DNA of 28,864 nucleotides from Planctomycetales bacterium (GTDB lineage Bacteria > Planctomycetota > Phycisphaerae > SM23-33), in contig DAOWOP010000007.1 in NCBI GenBank assembly GCA_030642005.1, positions 1 through 28,864 on the forward strand. The letters are read 5' to 3'. This document shows, in pieces, positions 14,137 to 22,180 of this stretch. Both the position numbers and the translations under genes were made by a program. The first letter of the stretch is position 1, and the number at the start of each line of letters is the position of its first letter. The notes beneath the pieces were generated by a model that was not told where the DNA came from, searched no databases, and saw nothing but the letters and a program-made list of their open reading frames with translations.

Positions 14137-15111
14137 ATGAGCACCAGAAACGACATGATCGCCGCCCTTCAATGCCGTCAGCCGGCGGGTTCGGTGCCCA
14201 TCTGGGAACTCGAGTTCCACGCATGGGACATCGCCTCCGGTCGGCACGTCGTCATGGGCAGAGAGTTTGAAACCCTTTCACCGGGTGAGCAGGACAGGGC
14301 GCTGCACGCCAATGCCGAGATCATCCTGTCGGTAGTCGAGCAAATGCACTTCGCCGCCTTGACGGTGCCGGGAAGTTACTGGGAGATCGCGCCGGGCGTG
14401 CCGGCGTACTACTGGCTCCCTCCGGAAGCACGTTTCAGGCAGGCACATATCCTTCGTGACAAGGCCCCGGCCGAACTGATGCTGGCGGGCATCAGCGGCG
14501 GGGTCATGAGCATGCCCGCTGCGCAGGAGTACGTGGAGTTCTCCTACAAACTGTTCGATGTGCCGGAACAGATCGACCAGCGCGCCCGCACCGGCCTGGC
14601 CAATGGGCTGGAAAATGCCCGACGGCTTCGCGACTGCGGCGTCGAGGTGATTGTTACCGCATCCGACGTCGCCGACAACCACGGGCCCTTCTTCAACCCC
14701 GAACAGATGGACCGGTTCATCCTGCCGTACATGCACGAATGGGCCGAAGGGATCAAGACCATGGACGCCTATTCCATCCTCCACAGCGACGGAAACCTCG
14801 CGCCTTGCCTGGATTCCATCGCCCAGACCGGTCTGAACGCTTTGCAGGCGATCGACCCGACGGCCGGGATGGACATGCGCAGCGCAAAAGATCAGGTCGG
14901 CGACCGACTGTGCCTTTGCGGCAATGTTGACTGCGGCCTGCTGCTGACGGGCACGCCGCAGACCGTCCACGACGCCACGCGCGAACTGCTGCTGAGATGC
15001 AAGGACGGCGGCGGTCTGGTGCTGGGCGCCTCAAACGCCGTGCAAATGGAAGTGCCCATCAAAAACTACCGGGCGATGATTCAGGCGTGGTCCGACCACG
15101 GCAGGTATTGA
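14137..15111 (+). CDS. Uroporphyrinogen decarboxylase (UroD/MtaA)-family protein
   Basis: A 324-residue TIM-barrel protein of the family containing haem-pathway UroD and cobamide-dependent methyltransferases (MtaA/CmuA). Motifs include TASDVADNHGPFFNPEQMDRF, YSILHSDGNLAPCLDSIAQ, LQAIDPTAGMDM and the GGGLVLGASNAV region near the C-terminus. The HSDGN and IDPTAGMD pattern is typical of the methyltransferase-like branch rather than haem-synthesis UroD, which has an N-terminal substrate-binding PVWxMRQAGR motif not seen here. The substrate is therefore unknown, with methyl transfer from a corrinoid or a related reaction as the best guess. The start at 14137 has GGAG 7 nt upstream; the frame remains open far upstream across ybeY, which is antisense shadow. 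Confidence 0.8.
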   Translation: MSTRNDMIAALQCRQPAGSVPIWELEFHAWDIASGRHVVMGREFETLSPGEQDRALHANAEIILSVVEQMHFAALTVPGSYWEIAPGVPAYYWLPPEARFRQAHILRDKAPAELMLAGISGGVMSMPAAQEYVEFSYKLFDVPEQIDQRARTGLANGLENARRLRDCGVEVIVTASDVADNHGPFFNPEQMDRFILPYMHEWAEGIKTMDAYSILHSDGNLAPCLDSIAQTGLNALQAIDPTAGMDMRSAKDQVGDRLCLCGNVDCGLLLTGTPQTVHDATRELLLRCKDGGGLVLGASNAVQMEVPIKNYRAMIQAWSDHGRY

Positions 15112-15195
15112 CGGTGATCGACAGGCAACGGTAAAACGAATCCCGAACCGCTCGCAGGTGCATAATCCTCCCCGCAATGGTAAAGTGATGTGCAT

Positions 15196-16638
15196 ATGGC
15201 CCACGCACAATTACCATTTGACGCCGGAACAAAAAAGTCCGCCCCGTTGACCGTCTCGGGCCTGGTGGCGCGGATAAAAGAGGCGCTGCTGGATGCGTTC
15301 GGCGAGCGGCTGTCGGTGGTCGGGCAGATCAGCAATTTCAAGCGACACTCGTCGGGGCATCTGTATTTCTCGCTCAAGGACGCCGGCGCGGCGATTGACG
15401 CCGTGATGTTCCGGTCGGCAGGCGCTACCGTCCGGTTCGATATTGAAGACGGGCTGGAGGTCGTCGCCACCGGCAGGGTCGATATCTACGACCGCCAGGG
15501 TCGGCTGCAATTCTACGTCGAGCGCCTCGCGCCATGCGGGACCGGTGCGCTGGAACTGGCGTTCCGGCAATTGAAGGAACGCCTCGAGCGCGAAGGTCTG
15601 TTCGACCCCGCCCGGAAAAAACCGCCGGTGCGGTTTCCGCGCGCAATCGGCGTGATTACCAGTCCGACCGGGGCAGCCATCCGCGACATCGCCCGAACGC
15701 TGTGGCGCCGCTGGCCCGCAGCGAGAGTGTTCCTCATGCCCGTGCGCGTCCAGGGCGATGAAGCCGCCGGCGAAATCGCCGAAGCCGTCCGCCTGATGGA
15801 CGCCGCCGCCGAAAAGCTCCAAATCGACACGATCATCGTCGCCCGCGGCGGCGGAAGCCTCGAAGACCTCTGGGCGTTCAACGAGGAGGTCGTGGCACGG
15901 GCGATATTCGCCGCCGGAACGCCGATAATCTCCGGCGTCGGGCACGAGGTGGACTTTACCATCGCCGATTTCGTCGCCGACGTCCGAGCGGCTACACCGA
16001 CGGCGGCGGCGGAACTGGCGGCGCCCGACGGGACGGAAATCCGCCGGCACTGCGATACACTCACCGGCAGGCTCGCGCGAAAGGTCCGCGATATGCTGCA
16101 AATCGCCCGCCAGGGACTGGCGTCGGTGCAGCGGAGCGCCGTTTTCCGCGATCCGGGCGGGCGCGTAAGGGCAAGCCGGCAGACGCTCGATGAGTTAACA
16201 ACCCGGCTGCGGCAGGGCCTGCAGGACCGCCGGGGCGCCAGTGAGCGGCAATTCGCCAAGGCCGGCAGGGACCTGGCGTGGGCGCTGGGACACTGCGCAA
16301 AAAAGGCGTCCGACGACCTGGCGAACGTGGCGAACCGACTGGCAGCCGTCCATCCGCGACATCGCCTCGCGCTGGCCAGGCAACGACTGACCGGCCTGGG
16401 AAGACAACTGGATGCGATGAGTTACAAAGCCGTCGTCAAACGCGGATACTCGGTTACGCGAATCGCCGGGGGGCAAATCCTCCGCAGCGTCGGCGAAGTT
16501 ACGCCCGGCGCGACGCTGGAAACCGAACTCGCCGACGGAAAGATCACCTCGCGCGTCGGCGGTGAAAAAACACGCCCGAAACGACGAAATGTTCACGATG
16601 AAAATACGCCGAACCTCTTTGAAAAAATGGAGAAATAA
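15196..16638 (+). CDS. xseA: Exodeoxyribonuclease VII large subunit
   Basis: The 480-residue catalytic subunit of exonuclease VII, which degrades single-stranded DNA from both ends and acts with XseB in repair. The N-terminal OB-fold (about 15-115) carries SVVGQISNFKRHSSGHLYFSLKD-type residues, followed by the nuclease domain with AIGVITSPTGAAIRDI, IIVARGGGSLEDLWAFNEE and ISGVGHEVDFTIADFVADVRA. A long helical coiled-coil region spans about 290-410. Near the end, MSYKAVVKRGYSVTR matches the family tail. Start: ATG at 15196 (MAHAQLPFD), with an alternative GTG two codons earlier; neither has a strong ribosome site. xseB follows after 2 nt, so the two are translationally linked. Confidence 0.95.
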   Translation: MAHAQLPFDAGTKKSAPLTVSGLVARIKEALLDAFGERLSVVGQISNFKRHSSGHLYFSLKDAGAAIDAVMFRSAGATVRFDIEDGLEVVATGRVDIYDRQGRLQFYVERLAPCGTGALELAFRQLKERLEREGLFDPARKKPPVRFPRAIGVITSPTGAAIRDIARTLWRRWPAARVFLMPVRVQGDEAAGEIAEAVRLMDAAAEKLQIDTIIVARGGGSLEDLWAFNEEVVARAIFAAGTPIISGVGHEVDFTIADFVADVRAATPTAAAELAAPDGTEIRRHCDTLTGRLARKVRDMLQIARQGLASVQRSAVFRDPGGRVRASRQTLDELTTRLRQGLQDRRGASERQFAKAGRDLAWALGHCAKKASDDLANVANRLAAVHPRHRLALARQRLTGLGRQLDAMSYKAVVKRGYSVTRIAGGQILRSVGEVTPGATLETELADGKITSRVGGEKTRPKRRNVHDENTPNLFEKMEK

Positions 16639-16640
16639 TC

Positions 16641-16883
16641 GTGGCAAAGGAAAAACTAACATTCGAGCAGGCGATGGAGAACCTTGAAGGTATCGTCGAG
16701 CGGATCGAATCGGGTCGGATCGGACTCGCCGAATCCATCACCGAGTACGAAAAAGGCGTAAAACTCATCAAGCAATGCCGGACGATACTCGACGCCGCTG
16801 AGAAGAAAATCCAACTGCTCGCGCGCGGCGAAGGCGGCGGACTCGTCGCCGACGGTGAGTTAAGAGGAGAAGAAACAGATTAA
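16641..16883 (+). CDS. xseB: Exodeoxyribonuclease VII small subunit
   Basis: An 80-residue helical protein that assembles along the coiled coil of XseA. LTFEQAMENLEGIVERIESG, LAESITEYEKGVKLIKQC and LDAAEKKIQLL match the family throughout. It starts with GTG at 16641, 2 nt after the xseA stop, with GGAG a little upstream. The C-terminal 12 residues are variable, as usual. Its stop codon (16881-16883) is followed one base later by the left inverted repeat of the RAYT element. Confidence 0.95.
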   Translation: MAKEKLTFEQAMENLEGIVERIESGRIGLAESITEYEKGVKLIKQCRTILDAAEKKIQLLARGEGGGLVADGELRGEETD

Positions 16884-16884
16884 A

Positions 16885-17576
16885 AACAGCGCCGAACGGC
16901 GAAGCCTCGATGAGGGTCAAGACGCAAAAGGGATAGCCTGATGGTAATTGCTCATCATTTGATACTGACGGGTTACGGACATTGGTTGCCCAATGATCCG
17001 CGCGGGAGCATGTCGCTGGAGGCATATACGCCAAAATTGGCGCAACTGGCGGAGGCGCATTTCGGGCGGAAGAAAAAACAACCTTCGCGGGATGAATTGC
17101 GCGGGTTTTATCGCAAGGCTCGTAAGTATCTTGCGTATGATGTGCTGTGGTTTGACAGCGCCGAACGGCAAGCCATTGCCGAGGCGATTGGCGAAGTAAT
17201 CAGACGAGAAAGATTGACATGCTATGCTTGCGCGGTGTTGAGCAATCACGCGTACCTGCTGATCCGAAAACACAAACTCAAAGGTGAAGAGATGTCGGGG
17301 TTTTTCAAGGATGCTTCGCGCGAAAAATTGCAGCAGGCGAATATGGCGCTCCCGGAGCATCCGGTCTTCAGCGCCGATGTGTGTGATTTCTACAAGTCCG
17401 ACACTCGCGCCGTCCGCGCGTGTATCAAATACATTCAGGACCACTTCGGTAAACACAAACTTCCGGAAGTCGAATACGAATTCGTAACTCCTTACGACGA
17501 TTGGCCTTTTCACAAGTGAACAGGTTTCACAAACGGCGCCGGAGCGCACACAGCAGGCTTGCCGTTCGGCGCTGTT
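16885..17576 (+). mobile_element. RAYT (REP-associated tyrosine transposase) unit with flanking REPs
   Basis: AACAGCGCCGAACGGC at 16885-16900 is matched by its exact reverse complement at 17561-17576, with similarity continuing inward (GAAGCC against GGCTT). The 692-bp interval holds a single gene for a RAYT-family transposase. It lies between the xseB stop codon and the start of the glycosyltransferase at 17598, so it separates genes that were probably closer before. This transposase gene flanked by oppositely oriented REP-like sequences is the classic RAYT layout. Confidence 0.75.
16941..17519 (+). CDS. REP-associated tyrosine transposase (Y1, IS200-like)
   Basis: A 192-residue protein of the Transposase_17/RAYT family that would nick single-stranded DNA at REP hairpins with a tyrosine. 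The N-terminus HHLILTGYGHWLPNDPRGSMS and the C-terminus FVTPYDDWPFHK are characteristic of one RAYT branch. The HUH motif, normally Asn-His-x-His-Leu, reads SNHAYLLI: His103 is kept but the second histidine is Tyr105 (TAC instead of CAC, a single-base change). The candidate nucleophile is Tyr164 in CIKYIQDHF. Loss of one metal-binding His suggests weakened or absent activity unless the branch tolerates it. A GGGA lies 7 nt before the ATG. It is flanked by matching inverted REPs at 16885 and 17561. Confidence 0.85.
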   Translation: MVIAHHLILTGYGHWLPNDPRGSMSLEAYTPKLAQLAEAHFGRKKKQPSRDELRGFYRKARKYLAYDVLWFDSAERQAIAEAIGEVIRRERLTCYACAVLSNHAYLLIRKHKLKGEEMSGFFKDASREKLQQANMALPEHPVFSADVCDFYKSDTRAVRACIKYIQDHFGKHKLPEVEYEFVTPYDDWPFHK

Positions 17577-17597
17577 GTTGCTGTTTCTTTTAAACCA

Positions 17598-18779
17598 ATG
17601 AAAATCGTTCACGTCATAACCCGATTAATCCTCGGCGGGGCGCAGGAGAACACCCTCCTGACCTGCGAGGGTCTGCGTGAGCGCGGGCATGAGGTAACAT
17701 TGATTACAGGCCCGGCGCTGGGGCCTGAAGGCGAACTGCTTACACGGGCGAGGAGCGGCGATTACGAATTAATCGTGATCAATTCGCTCCGGCGGGCGAT
17801 TGATCCGCTGCTGGATGCCGTTGCATATCGCGCACTGGTAAGGCGGCTTGGCGATTTGAAAGCGGACATCGTTCACACGCATTCATCCAAGGCGGGCATA
17901 CTCGCTCGGCGGGCGGCGGCGAAACTGCGTGGGGACTCGGACTTACCGAAGATTATCCACACAATCCACGGACTGCCCTTCCATCCTTACGGCAGTTGGT
18001 TGGCGAATCGGCTTTATATCGCACTGGAGCGGCGGGCGGCGGCGCGGAGCGACGCGATTATCTCCGTCGCCGACGCCATGACGCGACAGGCATTGGCCGC
18101 CGGCGTAGGCCGGGCCGAACAGTACACCACGATTTACAGCGGCATGGAGGTCTCGGCGTTCATCGACCGTCCCGCCGACGCCGACGAGTTCCGCCGGAGC
18201 CTTGGTCTGACCGACGGCGACGTGCTGGTTACGCAGGTGTCGCGCCTGGCCGAATTGAAGGGCCACGAGTTCATCCTGACCGCCGCCGAGCGAATCGCGG
18301 ACCGGCGGATACATTTCTGCTTCGTCGGCGACGGGCGACGGCGTAACGCCATCGAGCGGGCGATACGCGCTTCGGCCGGCCTGACCGGAAGGGTCCACCT
18401 GACGGGCCTGCTGGGGCCTGAGAAAATACCCGCCGTCATGCACGCAGCCGACATCGTCGTGCACTGCTCGCTGCGGGAGGGCCTGGCGCGGGCGCTGCCG
18501 CAGGCGATGCTGGCGGGAAAGCCCGTAATAAGTTTCGACATTGACGGCGCGAGCGAGGTCGTCGATGCCGACACCGGCGTACTGCTGAAACCCGGCGATA
18601 CGACGGGACTGAAGGCCGCCGTAGAAACACTCGCCACCTCGCCTGAATTACGAGCACGCCTCGGCGAAGAAGCCCAACACCGCGCAGCCGAGAAGTTCGA
18701 CCACCGAATAATGGTCAATCAAATCGAGACGCTGTATAATACCGTCTCGCAAGTACCGCCCGACAAGCCCCTCGCTTAG
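17598..18779 (+). CDS. GT4-family glycosyltransferase
   Basis: A 393-residue GT-B glycosyltransferase. The N-terminus MKIVHVITRLILGGAQENT is the family 4 signature (glycine-rich loop after the first strand), followed by IVHTHSSKAGILARRAAA and IIHTIHGLPFHPYGS. The C-terminal donor domain has VSRLAELKGHEFILTAAE, FVGDGRRR, VHLTGLL and the catalytic E-x7-E type stretch CSLREGLARALPQAMLAGKPVIS. This type is common in lipopolysaccharide, capsule and exopolysaccharide pathways; the sugar is unknown. The start at 17598 is chosen because the protein family begins at MKIVH, although the frame is open to 17559 inside the RAYT right REP. No ribosome site is clear, perhaps because the RAYT element landed just upstream. 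Confidence 0.87.
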   Translation: MKIVHVITRLILGGAQENTLLTCEGLRERGHEVTLITGPALGPEGELLTRARSGDYELIVINSLRRAIDPLLDAVAYRALVRRLGDLKADIVHTHSSKAGILARRAAAKLRGDSDLPKIIHTIHGLPFHPYGSWLANRLYIALERRAAARSDAIISVADAMTRQALAAGVGRAEQYTTIYSGMEVSAFIDRPADADEFRRSLGLTDGDVLVTQVSRLAELKGHEFILTAAERIADRRIHFCFVGDGRRRNAIERAIRASAGLTGRVHLTGLLGPEKIPAVMHAADIVVHCSLREGLARALPQAMLAGKPVISFDIDGASEVVDADTGVLLKPGDTTGLKAAVETLATSPELRARLGEEAQHRAAEKFDHRIMVNQIETLYNTVSQVPPDKPLA

Positions 18780-18797
18780 AAGTGAGAAAGAATAAGG

Positions 18798-19172
18798 TCA
18801 GACATTCAATCGCTGAGGCTTTCTACTCCGTTTCGTGAACCTGTAGATAAAGGGTGGTTTTTTCTTGGTCGCGGTGTGCTCAATATTCTCCCATCGATTT
18901 ATGATGAGTTTAATCTGCTCCCAGAAGCTTAGGTTCCGTGTACCCAGTACTATTATCCGGGCTCCGTGGGCGCGAAGCGCTGCTCGCTCGTGGGGTCGCC
19001 TAAGCGTGTCTGATGTTACAATGCACCAGCCGCGTGAACAGGCAAGAGGTATCCAATCCGTATCTTCTGCTCCGCGGTGCCAGTGCTCGAAATATGGCTC
19101 GGTGTCTTTGCCGAGTTCCTTCAAAGCGTTTGCAATTCTGAACGAGACACATTCGTCAAACACAAATTTCAT
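18798..19172 (-). CDS. PIN-like toxin (DUF5615/Mut7-C type)
   Basis: A 124-residue PIN-like nuclease candidate, the toxin of a toxin-antitoxin pair. KFVFDECVSFRIANALKELG carries the first acidic metal ligands, GAEDTDWIPLACSRGWCIVTSD the central Asp and the VTsD strand-end, and IIVLGT a later core strand. PIN-like proteins of this sort are about 110-125 residues and cleave RNA in characterised relatives. The ATG overlaps the upstream antitoxin stop by four bases (ATGA), showing tight translational coupling. The last codons and stop overlap the word GGTCAGACATTC (plus strand 18797-18808), a sequence also known from intergenic repeats. The basic tail (KKKPPFIYRFTKRSRK) may bind RNA. Confidence 0.7.
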   Translation of the reverse strand: MKFVFDECVSFRIANALKELGKDTEPYFEHWHRGAEDTDWIPLACSRGWCIVTSDTLRRPHERAALRAHGARIIVLGTRNLSFWEQIKLIINRWENIEHTATKKKPPFIYRFTKRSRKPQRLNV

Positions 19173-19891
19173 GCCACGAGCCTTTTCTTTCCGAATTCGA
19201 TCGCGGCCACTACATCCCGTGGAGGTATCTCATACCAGTCAGAGATTGCCTTCTTGCTTTCACCTGCGCGGAGCGCGTCAAGCACTGTTGAAACACGTAA
19301 ACGTGTACCAGCGATTATAGGTGCACCGAAAGCAACCGAAGGGTCAATGACGATTGGCTGCTTTTTACCGAGAGGCCACCATTGACTTGCCAAGAGAGTC
19401 ACGTCATCAAATTCGACTTGTTGGAGGTATTGGATCAATATTTCGGGAAGGGCATACTGTCCACTCGAAAGCTCAAGAAGTTCTTTATACTCATCCGACT
19501 CATGGAGGAGTTCAAGAAAGATACGTTTTCCGTCCGTTCTAAATTTCTTGAAGGCAAAGGGATGCGGACTATCGAGTTTTTTCGCTGCGAGGCGAGCAGC
19601 CTTTCGGATCGTACGCATACTTACCCCACGTTTGAGAAAAGCGCTTACCATGAGGATTTCAATGAGTTCAGTAAACGATACCGCTCGGCGGTGATGGATG
19701 GTCGGAATATCGGAACATATTAGAGGAACCGAAGTGCCTCTGCGACGTCCATGAATCGTTGGATAATCAAAGTGGTACCCCTGTATCCATCTTCGGACAC
19801 GAGAGGGAGTTAAACCAACAAGGTGCGCAACATCAGACGGATTATACAGACCTTTGCCAAGGAGTGTGGGGAGTTTGTATTTCTGACTCAT
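19169..19891 (-). CDS. Antitoxin with MerR-like HTH and C-terminal DUF433
   Basis: A 240-residue DNA-binding partner of the PIN-like toxin. Residues about 12-35 (YNPSDVAHLVGLTPSRVRRW) form a MerR-type winged helix-turn-helix. A long helical middle (65-150) includes FTELIEILMVSAFLKRGVSMRTIRKAARLAA. The C-terminal DUF433 domain (about 180-235) reads PIVIDPSVAFGAPIIAGTRLRVSTVLDALRAGES-like, a known antitoxin module. Many DUF433 antitoxins are only about 75-110 residues; this longer form adds a DNA-binding head, so it probably represses its own operon. The start at 19891 is chosen because AGGAG lies 8 nt upstream; an ATG at 19912 lies before that site. AT-richer than its neighbours, consistent with transfer. 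Confidence 0.75.
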   Translation of the reverse strand: MSQKYKLPTLLGKGLYNPSDVAHLVGLTPSRVRRWIQGYHFDYPTIHGRRRGTSVPLICSDIPTIHHRRAVSFTELIEILMVSAFLKRGVSMRTIRKAARLAAKKLDSPHPFAFKKFRTDGKRIFLELLHESDEYKELLELSSGQYALPEILIQYLQQVEFDDVTLLASQWWPLGKKQPIVIDPSVAFGAPIIAGTRLRVSTVLDALRAGESKKAISDWYEIPPRDVVAAIEFGKKRLVA

Positions 19892-20032
19892 GGAGCACAC
19901 TCCTGAATCCATATCTATCCTTAGACCATATCGACAGTTTCTTCACGTGGACTGGAACAGATAATCATCTATCAAATCGATTGTATATTGAATTAGACGT
20001 TTAGACAACAAAAACATCGTCGCGACATTTGC

Positions 20033-21538
20033 TTACGCCGGTCCGTAGCGCGTGGGGGTCAGTTCGAGTTCCGCCGGGTCGTCGGAGGCTTTTTCGCTGA
20101 TCACGCCCGAAGCGACCAGTTCGTCCCAGTATTGCCGGTTGAGAAGGCAGCCAGGGTCGCCGGCGTCGAGGCGTCCGAAGTATGCGTCCGCCCGCGCCCG
20201 GCATCCGCCGCAGTAATCGGCGAAGTCACATGTCCGGCAGTGATGTATGCGATCGGTGCGGTCGTTCAGCAGATCGTAGTAGCCATCGCGGAAGATACCG
20301 GCGATGCTGTTTTCCCGAAGGTTTCCCATGACGCGGTGGGGCATATAGACACATGGCGTAACGTCGCCGTTCGGCTCGATGCAGATGTAGGTTCGTCCGG
20401 CCCCGCAGCCGCCGAGATAGCGGGCGACGACTCGCGCCTTGGTCCCGCTGCCGCTGCCGGCGTGCGAGCAGGCGGTTCGGCCGGTGTCAATCGGCGAACC
20501 GGTCAGGCAGACCCGACCTAATTGCGGGGCTGTTGAAATTATCCCGATTTGCCCGGACTGCATGTACTCGTTCAGCAGTCCCAGCAGGTCTTCCCGCTGG
20601 GCCGGCGTGATGTCGCCGGAGACCATTTTCAGTCCGCGCCCGACGGGGATGAAGTTGAAGTGCGCGAAGCAACCGGCACCGATGGATATGGCGAACTCGA
20701 TCATGTCGCGGACTTCATGGTAGTTGCCGCGATGGACGCACATGGCTATCCCCAATCGCAGGCCCTCGGTGGCGACGACGACCTTCGCTCCGCGGACGGC
20801 CGCTTCCCACATGCCGCTTACGCCCCGGAATGCGTCGTGGCGGGCGGGGTCCGTCGAGTCCAGCGAGATTTCCACGTACCGCAGGCCGGCGGCGAGAAGT
20901 TCGCCGGCGAGTTTCTCCGTCATCGTCGTACCGTTGGTGGCGATGGTCGTGTGCATCTTGTAACGCCGCGCCCGCCGGAGGACCGGCAGCAGGTCGCCGC
21001 TCATCGTCGGCTCCCCGCCCGACAGCGCCAGCATCGGCATGAAGGCTGCGCCCATCTGGTCCACCACGGCGAGTTTCTCATCAAGCGTCAGTTCGTCGGC
21101 AGCGGTCTCCTTGTCGCTGCTCTGGTAGCAGTGTTTGCACTGGAGGTTGCAGCGGTTTGTGAGGTTCCATACGGCGAACAGCGGCGCGGTGAATTTCTGC
21201 GGCCTCGTCAGGCCGAACTCGGCGATGCTGCGAGCAACGATCACAAGCCCGCGAACGGTCGGGGCGTGAGAGGCCAATCGCTCGCGGAAGGTTTCGGCCG
21301 GGACGCTCCCGCGCATCCGGTCGATGAACAGGTGAATAGGCCAGTATTTCAGGCGCTGCGTGAAGGGCGCGTCGGGGTTTCGGTAACTGGAGATTATCCG
21401 CTCCAGCGCGGTCCCGTTCCTGCCGGAGCGGCTCAACCGGCCCAGCAGCCAGCGGAACGGCCGGGTACCCAGATAGTCCTCCAGCGGATGATGAAAATCA
21501 AGTTCCGCCGGCTTCGGTGTGCGTGATGAGGTGTCCAT
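20033..21538 (-). CDS. Radical SAM/SPASM-domain protein with N-terminal extension
   Basis: A 501-residue iron-sulfur enzyme. After an N-terminal extension of about 115 residues (DYLGTRPFRWLLGRL..., helical), the radical SAM core starts at AVWNLTNRCNLQCKHCYQS with Cys130, Cys134 and Cys137 binding the SAM cluster. GGEP is at 174-177 and TTIATNGTTM follows. The C-terminal SPASM region has CGAGRTYICIEPNGDVTPCVY and HCRTCDFADYCGGCRARA, binding further [4Fe-4S] clusters. SPASM proteins usually modify peptides or act in cofactor synthesis, but no precursor peptide gene is seen nearby. It lies downstream of the Tes-like radical SAM gene and the lipoprotein gene, separated from them by an inverted repeat at 21552-21656, so it may form its own transcript or a third step of the same pathway. 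Confidence 0.85.
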   Translation of the reverse strand: MDTSSRTPKPAELDFHHPLEDYLGTRPFRWLLGRLSRSGRNGTALERIISSYRNPDAPFTQRLKYWPIHLFIDRMRGSVPAETFRERLASHAPTVRGLVIVARSIAEFGLTRPQKFTAPLFAVWNLTNRCNLQCKHCYQSSDKETAADELTLDEKLAVVDQMGAAFMPMLALSGGEPTMSGDLLPVLRRARRYKMHTTIATNGTTMTEKLAGELLAAGLRYVEISLDSTDPARHDAFRGVSGMWEAAVRGAKVVVATEGLRLGIAMCVHRGNYHEVRDMIEFAISIGAGCFAHFNFIPVGRGLKMVSGDITPAQREDLLGLLNEYMQSGQIGIISTAPQLGRVCLTGSPIDTGRTACSHAGSGSGTKARVVARYLGGCGAGRTYICIEPNGDVTPCVYMPHRVMGNLRENSIAGIFRDGYYDLLNDRTDRIHHCRTCDFADYCGGCRARADAYFGRLDAGDPGCLLNRQYWDELVASGVISEKASDDPAELELTPTRYGPA

Positions 21539-21551
21539 TTATTTTTCGCCA

Positions 21552-21656
21552 ACGGGTGGCACCTTCAAGCGCAGCGAAGCGAAGCTTGTGGGTGCTTGCA
21601 TCGTAAGCAACCCGCTGGCGATGCACCCACAAGCTGCGCTTGAAGGTGCCACCCGT
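21552..21656. repeat. Long intergenic inverted repeat with one arm enlarged by 10 bp
   Basis: The right arm (21623-21656, 34 bp) is the exact reverse complement of the left arm (21552-21595) except that the left arm has 10 extra bases (GAAGCGAAGC) near its middle. The loop is about 27 bp. It lies in the gap between the lipoprotein stop and the SPASM radical SAM start. The arm words GGTGGCACCTTCAAGCG suggest a dispersed REP type different from those at 4220 and 24017. Confidence 0.8.
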
Positions 21657-21670
21657 CAAAAGATGTTCCG

Positions 21671-22165
21671 TCAGTCCTTCAGCGCCTTGTCGTAGTCGGC
21701 CTGCGTGGCGAATACCTGTATCAGCCCGCCGGGGGCGAGGTCGTTTCGCCCGTTCAGTTCGATGGTCAGTTTAAGCGGTTCGCCCGTAGGCCAGTCCGGC
21801 TCGACCGGCAGGTTCAGCGTGCACTTGTATGTCTTTCCGGAAATGAGTTTCCACGGCGCTGCGACCATCACCGCCGTCTGCGGATAGCGCTTGACCTGTT
21901 CGAACCCAATCGCGGTCCGCCGCCACAGCGTCGCATAGACCAGCGCACCGCTGTCGGCTGGAATGATCATGTCCCCGCCGCTGGTGTTGCGAACGGCAAC
22001 GACGATAGTAACTGTCTGGCCCCGAACGTAGTTGCGATGAGGTACGCCGGCGGCTACGACCAAGCCGTCGTCGGCCTGGGCGTGCCAGAGCATCTCGTCG
22101 GGCTGCCGGCATCCGACTGCCGAAACCAAGCCGACAATTAAAAACACAATTGCAATTCTTCTCAT
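21671..22165 (-). CDS. Small lipoprotein, BsuPI-like domain
   Basis: A 164-residue predicted lipoprotein. The signal MRRIAIVFLIVGLVSAVGC ends in a lipobox-like SAVGC with lipidated Cys19. The mature part resembles the intracellular proteinase inhibitor (BsuPI)/Ig-like fold: a VTIVVAVRNTSGGDMIIPAD strand pair, YATLWRRTAIGFEQVKRYP, then a LISGKTYKCTLNLPVEP strand and LKLTIELNG. Its role is unknown; such domains occur in many secreted or lipid-anchored proteins. The ATG at 22165 is 15 nt after the stop of the Tes-like radical SAM gene, with GGAGAG between, so the two are co-transcribed. That places a membrane- or envelope-bound partner beside the proposed lipid enzyme. Confidence 0.75.
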   Translation of the reverse strand: MRRIAIVFLIVGLVSAVGCRQPDEMLWHAQADDGLVVAAGVPHRNYVRGQTVTIVVAVRNTSGGDMIIPADSGALVYATLWRRTAIGFEQVKRYPQTAVMVAAPWKLISGKTYKCTLNLPVEPDWPTGEPLKLTIELNGRNDLAPGGLIQVFATQADYDKALKD

Positions 22166-22180
22166 TGCCGACTCTCCATA

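Noticed and set aside
18785..18808. AATAAGGTCAGACATTC word between the convergent glycosyltransferase and toxin genes
   Set aside because: It recalls a known intergenic repeat but occurs once here and without an inverted partner, so no element is called.
20549..21526. Plus-strand frame of 325 codons
   Set aside because: Antisense to the SPASM radical SAM gene with its intact cysteine motifs.
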